Origin: JAZDFC01 sp043808235
GTDB lineage: Bacteria > Bacteroidota > Ignavibacteria > Ignavibacteriales > Melioribacteraceae
Reading direction: 5' to 3'
Length of the DNA: 64,000 nt
NCBI GenBank assembly: GCA_043808235.1
Contig: JAZDFC010000012.1
Coordinates: 1-64,000 of the forward strand
This document shows positions 60,560 to 64,000 of this stretch, piece after piece. Each line of letters opens with the position of its first letter. Position 1 is the first letter of the stretch. The notes beneath the pieces were generated by a model that worked only from the letters and a program-made list of their open reading frames with translations, did not search any database and was not told the DNA's origin. Position numbers and translations under genes: made by a program.

Positions 60560-60793
60560 ATGAAAGAATTCGTCGAATTCATCGCGAAACATCTGGTGGA
60601 TCATCCAGAAAATGTCCATATCGAAGTTTTACTTCCGAACGACAAAACCTTGGAACTGACATTGAAAGTCAGTGCCGATGATGTTGGCAAAGTGATTGGT
60701 AAACAGGGTAAAACTGCCCAGGCGATGAGAACTCTTCTAACAGCCGTTGCTGCGAAAGAAGGGAAAAGAGCAATACTGAAGATACTCGATTAA
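60560..60793 (+). CDS. khpA: KH-domain RNA-binding protein KhpA
   Basis: A 77-residue single KH-domain protein. The GXXG loop is GKQG in DVGKVIGKQGKTAQAMRTLL. N-terminal KEFVEFIAKHLVDHPENVHI is standard. KhpA binds many RNAs in the cytoplasm, usually with KhpB, and is typically encoded between rpsP and rimM as here. Confidence 0.94.
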   Translation: MKEFVEFIAKHLVDHPENVHIEVLLPNDKTLELTLKVSADDVGKVIGKQGKTAQAMRTLLTAVAAKEGKRAILKILD

Positions 60794-60810
60794 TAAGAAG
60801 TTCGCGTTCT

Positions 60811-61329
60811 TTGGATGATTTCTTTCTTATCGCTCAAATTAAAGCTCCGTTTGGAAATGGAGGATATTTTTCTGTGCTTTCTTTTTCCGATTTTCCAGAG
60901 CGGTTCTTTCGCTTAAAGAATATTTACATTGATATCTTCGGCGAAAAAAAAGAATTTGTTGTCGATGATGTTGTTGAAGAGAAGAATAAAATCGTTCTTA
61001 AATTGAAAAATTTTGACTCGACCGATGATATTGAATTTCTTATCGGAAGTAATATTTATGTCGATGAGAAAAATGTTGTTGAGTTGAGCGAGGATACCTA
61101 TTTTGTCCATGATTTATTGGACAGTAAAGTTTTTATTGAAACAAAGTTCTTTGGAGAATTGAAAGAGGTAATTCCCATGCCGGCAAATGACGTTTACGTT
61201 GTTATTGATAAAGCTGGAAAGGAATTCTTAATTCCTGCAGTAAAAGAATTTATTGAAAGTTTTGATGCAGTGAATAAACGTTTGTATTTAAAACCAGGAA
61301 TCGATTTAGAATTTTATGATGCGGATTGA
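60811..61329 (+). CDS. rimM: Ribosome maturation factor RimM
   Basis: A 172-residue RimM that binds S19 and helps mature the 30S head. N-terminal beta-barrel begins DDFFLIAQIKAPFGNGGYFS (family GKIxxxHGxxGE, here changed to PFGNGG). The PRC-barrel domain has TYFVHDLLDSKVFIE, VIPMPANDVYVV and KEFLIPAVKEFIESFD. Start is TTG at 60811; no ATG is nearby in frame. Overlaps trmD by 11 bases. The divergent G(V/I)xGE motif is worth noting but other features are clear. Confidence 0.9.
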   Translation: MDDFFLIAQIKAPFGNGGYFSVLSFSDFPERFFRLKNIYIDIFGEKKEFVVDDVVEEKNKIVLKLKNFDSTDDIEFLIGSNIYVDEKNVVELSEDTYFVHDLLDSKVFIETKFFGELKEVIPMPANDVYVVIDKAGKEFLIPAVKEFIESFDAVNKRLYLKPGIDLEFYDAD

Positions 61330-61999
61330 TTTAATTTCAGCTGTGCCGGACTCGTTTGATTCGATGCTGAATACCAGCATTATTAAACGTGCACAGGACA
61401 AAGGAAAGGTTGAGATAAATGTTCATAATTTGCGAGATTATGCCTACGATAAGCACAAGCTGATTGATGACAAACCTTTTAGCGGCGGACCCGGAATGCT
61501 GCTTAAACCGGAGCCGTTTTTTGAATGCATCGAAACTCTTCAAAAAAATGTTAAGTACGATCATATGATTTTCACTCTACCAAGAGGGAAAATATACGAT
61601 CAGAAAACCGCGAATAAATTTTCACTTGCAGAAAATTTATTGATTATAGCAGGACATTATAAAGGAATTGATGAGCGTGTTATTGAAACATTTGCGACCG
61701 ATGAGATTTCAATTGGAAATTTTGTTCTTAGCGGAGGTGAACTTCCTGCATTGATCATTGTTGATTCCTTAGTCCGGTTAATACCGGGCGTACTTAATGA
61801 TAGTGAATCGGCACTGAACGATTCTTTCATGGATGGTGAATCGATTGAACCGCCTTATTTTACAAGGCCTGCGGAATACAGAGGAATGAAAGTACCCGAA
61901 GTTTTATTATCGGGGCACGAACAGAAAATTAAAGATTGGAAAATAGAGCAATCAAAAGTTTATACAATGAAATGGAAAAAAAATAATACCCAGGAGTAG
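61319..61999 (+). CDS. trmD: tRNA (guanine-N1)-methyltransferase TrmD
   Basis: A 226-residue SPOUT-family enzyme that methylates G37 of tRNA with S-adenosylmethionine, preventing +1 frameshifts. The knot motifs GHYKGIDERVIE and NFVLSGGELPALIIVDSLVR are intact; DKPFSGGPGMLLKPEP is a further signature and LNDSESALNDSFMDG follows. ATG at 61319 (MRIDLISAVPDSF) or the adjacent ATG at 61316. Its reading frame overlaps the end of rimM. Confidence 0.96.
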   Translation: MRIDLISAVPDSFDSMLNTSIIKRAQDKGKVEINVHNLRDYAYDKHKLIDDKPFSGGPGMLLKPEPFFECIETLQKNVKYDHMIFTLPRGKIYDQKTANKFSLAENLLIIAGHYKGIDERVIETFATDEISIGNFVLSGGELPALIIVDSLVRLIPGVLNDSESALNDSFMDGESIEPPYFTRPAEYRGMKVPEVLLSGHEQKIKDWKIEQSKVYTMKWKKNNTQE

Positions 62000-62002
62000 A
62001 TC

Positions 62003-62350
62003 ATGGATAAATTAAAAGAAATCGTTAACGCACAGTTGGAAAACAAATACCCCAGCTTCAAACCCGGCGACCGTGTACGTGTGCATGTTAGAGTTATCGA
62101 AGGTGATAAAGAACGTGTACAGCCTTACGAAGGCGATGTAATAAACATTCGCGGCGCAGGTTCAAGTAAAACTTTCACAGTTCGCAAAATATCGAGCGGT
62201 GTTGGAGTTGAGAGGATTTTCCCATTCTATTCACCAAAAATTTCGAAACTCGAAGTTGTGAAAGAAGGTAAAGTCCGCAGAGCCAAATTATTCTATCTTA
62301 GAGAACTTTCGGGCAAAGCTGCTCGTATTAAAGATAAAAATATTCGGTAA
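62003..62350 (+). CDS. rplS: 50S ribosomal protein L19
   Basis: A 115-residue L19 that lies at the 30S-50S interface. FKPGDRVRVHVRVIEGDKER, VQPYEGDVINIRGAGSSKTF, VRKISSGVGVERIFPFYSPK and KVRRAKLFYLRELSGKAARI cover the whole family length. Starts 3 bases after trmD and ends the operon at a terminator. Confidence 0.97.
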   Translation: MDKLKEIVNAQLENKYPSFKPGDRVRVHVRVIEGDKERVQPYEGDVINIRGAGSSKTFTVRKISSGVGVERIFPFYSPKISKLEVVKEGKVRRAKLFYLRELSGKAARIKDKNIR

Positions 62351-62366
62351 TTTCGGCTTTTATATA

Positions 62367-62396
62367 GCCGTCCGGGTTTACCGCGACGGCTTTTTT
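62367..62396 (+). terminator. Intrinsic terminator after rplS
   Basis: GCCGTC and GACGGC arms around CGGGTTTACCGC, with an inner CGG/CCG pairing, followed by six T. Located 16 bases after the rplS stop, and closes the ribosomal operon. Confidence 0.9.
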
Positions 62397-62404
62397 GTTC
62401 GACA

Positions 62405-63166
62405 ATGAAACTTGTAATTCCACAAAATATTTATTCCGCCCTTTTCGCATTCGGATTAAGTGATGATATTAAAAGCGAGACAATCGTTAAACCATCATCA
62501 CTTATCACTGCTGACTTAAAAAACGGCAAAGCAGATATCGGGCTGATACCTTCGCTCGATTTGAACAAACATAATGAATTGTTCATATCCGGGAAGTTTG
62601 CAATCTCGTTCGATGGTGCGCTATCGAATTCGTTTCTTTATTTCAAACCAAACCAGAATTCTTTCAGCGAGCTTTATCTTAAAGGGGATGTGGCTTCGAA
62701 TGATATTATCCTCTCAAAGATATTTTTCTCGGAGCAGTTTAATTCGGATCTTACAATTCATCTTGATACAAATCCGCTTAAGTTAGCGGAGAAGAATTAT
62801 CTTATCAGTGGTAACGAAAACCTTGACGAGAATTTATTAGATAAAGGTATTAGCTTTGCTGATGAAATTGCTTCGATGATAGATTTTCCATACGTGAATT
62901 TTGTACTAGCCTCGAATTATGAAGAACCAATAAAAGAATTTAATCAAATACTTGGTTCGCTTGATGAAAAGATTGAAAGTAAATTAGAAGTGATGTTGTC
63001 GAAACTAAATCTTGGCGATAAACTTTGTTCGTTCATCGATGAAAATTTTAACTCGGTTTATTTCGATTTAACTGAAAATGAAATCGGGGGCCTCGAGGAA
63101 TTGCTTCGTCTGCCGTATTACAAAGGAGTATTTGAAGAACTGTTCGATTTGAAATTAGTGAAATAA
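62405..63166 (+). CDS. Divergent MqnA-like (chorismate dehydratase/DUF178-like) protein
   Basis: A 253-residue protein with the outline of MqnA, the futalosine-pathway enzyme of menaquinone synthesis. GKADIGLIPSLDL (~38-50) corresponds to the (V/A)D(V/I)ALIPS motif; FDGALSNSFLYFK to the DGPVxSVxLF strand; GISFADEIASMIDFPYVNFV to the DLxxxWxxxTGLPFVFA motif. The SSRTS-type ligand motif is not conserved (around DVASNDIILSK), and IGDEAL is replaced by GNENLD. It may be a true but diverged enzyme, or a binding protein with another ligand. It starts 8 bases after the terminator T-tract with no ribosome site. Confidence 0.55.
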   Translation: MKLVIPQNIYSALFAFGLSDDIKSETIVKPSSLITADLKNGKADIGLIPSLDLNKHNELFISGKFAISFDGALSNSFLYFKPNQNSFSELYLKGDVASNDIILSKIFFSEQFNSDLTIHLDTNPLKLAEKNYLISGNENLDENLLDKGISFADEIASMIDFPYVNFVLASNYEEPIKEFNQILGSLDEKIESKLEVMLSKLNLGDKLCSFIDENFNSVYFDLTENEIGGLEELLRLPYYKGVFEELFDLKLVK

Positions 63167-63168
63167 AA

Positions 63169-63195
63169 AAGGGAACCTTTTATTTCGGCTCCCTT
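63169..63195. terminator. Bidirectional terminator between convergent genes
   Basis: AAGGGAACC and GGCTCCCTT arms (one A-C mismatch) around TTTTATTTC, with an A-run on the left and TTAAATTT on the right. It starts 2 bases after the plus-strand stop and lies 50 bases before the end of the minus-strand serA gene, so it can serve both. Confidence 0.65.
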
Positions 63196-63244
63196 AAATT
63201 TAATCATCACTATAACATTAAATTTGCATTCAGAAAATCCGTTT

Positions 63245-64000
63245 TTAAATTCCCATGTGAGAATAAGAAATAATATTTGGATTCTTGCTAATTTTATCCA
63301 GCATCTCATTAGTTGCAGCGCTTTGTAATTTCATAGTACAACACGCAACTATACCGCCTTCAAAAATAATATTCTCAACATCTTCAACGTTTATATCTCC
63401 TTCGCGCAATAAATCCAAAACAAATGCGAGTACGCCGGGTTTATCGAAGTGTTTAACCTGAAGTTGCCACTTTGCGCCCGTATACTTTGCGCGGTTAATC
63501 CAGTTTGGTAATATACCGGTTTTGATATAGCTAATAATTATATTAACTGTTTCTTCAGCCACGGCATTCTGTGCCTGCTCTGTGGAAGCGCCGATATGAT
63601 GCGTTACGTATACGTTTTCGAGTTCTTGAAGCTTCGATGAAACAATCCCGTCTTTTGATTCAGGTTCGCCTTTGAAAACATCTAGACCTACTTTCAATCT
63701 TTTTTCCTGAACCGCTTTGATTAAGGCTTCTTCATCAACTACACCGGCACGTGATGTATTAATAAGAATTGCACCTTTCTTCATGCAGCCGAACATTTTA
63801 TCATTGAATAAACTTTTAGTATCGGGTGTTTGAGGAAGATGTATAGAAACAACATCCGCGATGGGAAGAATTTGATCGAGTTCTGTAAAGACTGTTACAT
63901 CTTCATCTTTAATCGGGAAGATGTCTTTAGCATAAACGGTCATACCAAGTGCTATTGCTCTTTTGGCAACTTCTTTCCCGATATTCCCGTAACCAACAAT
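63245..64000 (-). CDS. serA: D-3-phosphoglycerate dehydrogenase, C-terminal part (start outside window)
   Basis: The last 251 residues of a D-isomer-specific 2-hydroxyacid dehydrogenase; the reading frame runs off the window edge at 64000. The NAD motif VGYGNIGKEVAKRAIALG lies at the edge. Catalytic residues appear in INTSRAGVVDEEAL (Arg), DVFKGEPE (Glu) and YVTHHIGASTEQAQ (His). The C-terminal ~75 residues (WQLQVKHFDKPGVLAFVLDL, REGDINVEDVENIIFEGG) form an ACT regulatory domain, which in SerA binds serine for feedback inhibition. Oxidises 3-phosphoglycerate, the first step of serine synthesis. The ATG at 63943 is internal. Confidence 0.9.
   Translation of the reverse strand: MVGYGNIGKEVAKRAIALGMTVYAKDIFPIKDEDVTVFTELDQILPIADVVSIHLPQTPDTKSLFNDKMFGCMKKGAILINTSRAGVVDEEALIKAVQEKRLKVGLDVFKGEPESKDGIVSSKLQELENVYVTHHIGASTEQAQNAVAEETVNIIISYIKTGILPNWINRAKYTGAKWQLQVKHFDKPGVLAFVLDLLREGDINVEDVENIIFEGGIVACCTMKLQSAATNEMLDKISKNPNIISYSHMGI

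Noticed and set aside
1..64000. tRNA, rRNA, transposase, integrase or phage genes
   Set aside because: Looked for typical tRNA arms, rRNA cores and mobile-element protein motifs and saw none; short RNA genes such as 4.5S RNA cannot be fully excluded by eye.

Overview
The window looks like a chromosomal segment of an AT-rich member of the FCB group, most likely an Ignavibacteria-type organism (Ignavibacteriales/Melioribacteraceae relative), perhaps from a metagenome-assembled genome. The main clue is the C-terminal Por (type IX secretion, T9SS) sorting domain on many large secreted proteins. It has the YPNPFNP motif, then LKVYDVLGREVATLVNEEKP, and ends in KKMLLLK, a form I associate with Ignavibacteria. 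TonB-dependent receptor, PorV/PorQ-like and GWxTD proteins fit the same group. Shine-Dalgarno signals are mostly weak. The attribution is inference from family knowledge, not a database search.

Layout. 1-5.5 kb: end of a surface-polysaccharide cluster, with a truncated flippase and five glycosyltransferases. 5.6-18.7 kb: cluster of large secreted proteins. Five are T9SS cargo, four of them beta-propeller/BNR-like and one with Fn3-like modules. A sixth is an FG-GAP plus glycosidase-like protein without a sorting domain. The cluster contains repeated sorting-domain/leader modules, an orphan leader and two decayed sorting-domain fragments (the second at 19.8-20.0 kb). 18.9-28.4 kb: methyltransferase, L-2-hydroxyglutarate oxidase-like protein, initiating phosphoglycosyltransferase, polyprenol-phosphate mannosyltransferase, an unusual GT2/degenerate phosphoglycosyltransferase fusion, accA, a thioesterase and a second flippase. 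28.5-35 kb: housekeeping genes dut, dnaE, an enoyl-ACP reductase-like SDR, acyl-CoA dehydrogenase and trxA.

35.4-45.6 kb: a cell-surface locus made of one T9SS cargo protein, then (after a strong hairpin) a lipoprotein, a TonB-dependent receptor, a 1038-residue secreted protein and a PorV/PorQ-like barrel, closed by a clear intrinsic terminator. 45.6-52 kb: GWxTD protein, GT39-like membrane glycosyltransferase with TPRs, RHS-like lipoprotein, LpxL-type acyltransferase and heptosyltransferase-like GT9. 52-58.6 kb: M23 peptidase, bactofilin, then the F-type ATP synthase genes atpZ(frameshifted)-atpI-like-atpBEFHAG, without atpD/atpC. 58.7-62.4 kb: ffh-rpsP-khpA-rimM-trmD-rplS, a classic translation/secretion run with a terminator. 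62.4-64 kb: a divergent MqnA-like gene convergent with a serA gene that runs off the window.

The most interesting signals are the modular T9SS cargo cluster with its decayed fragments, the T9 homopolymer frameshift in atpZ, the GT2-PGT fusion lacking its catalytic core, and the TonB receptor/large secreted protein/PorV-like locus, which is the best candidate here for an incompletely described surface system. No rRNA, tRNA, CRISPR array, transposase, integrase or phage gene was recognised.
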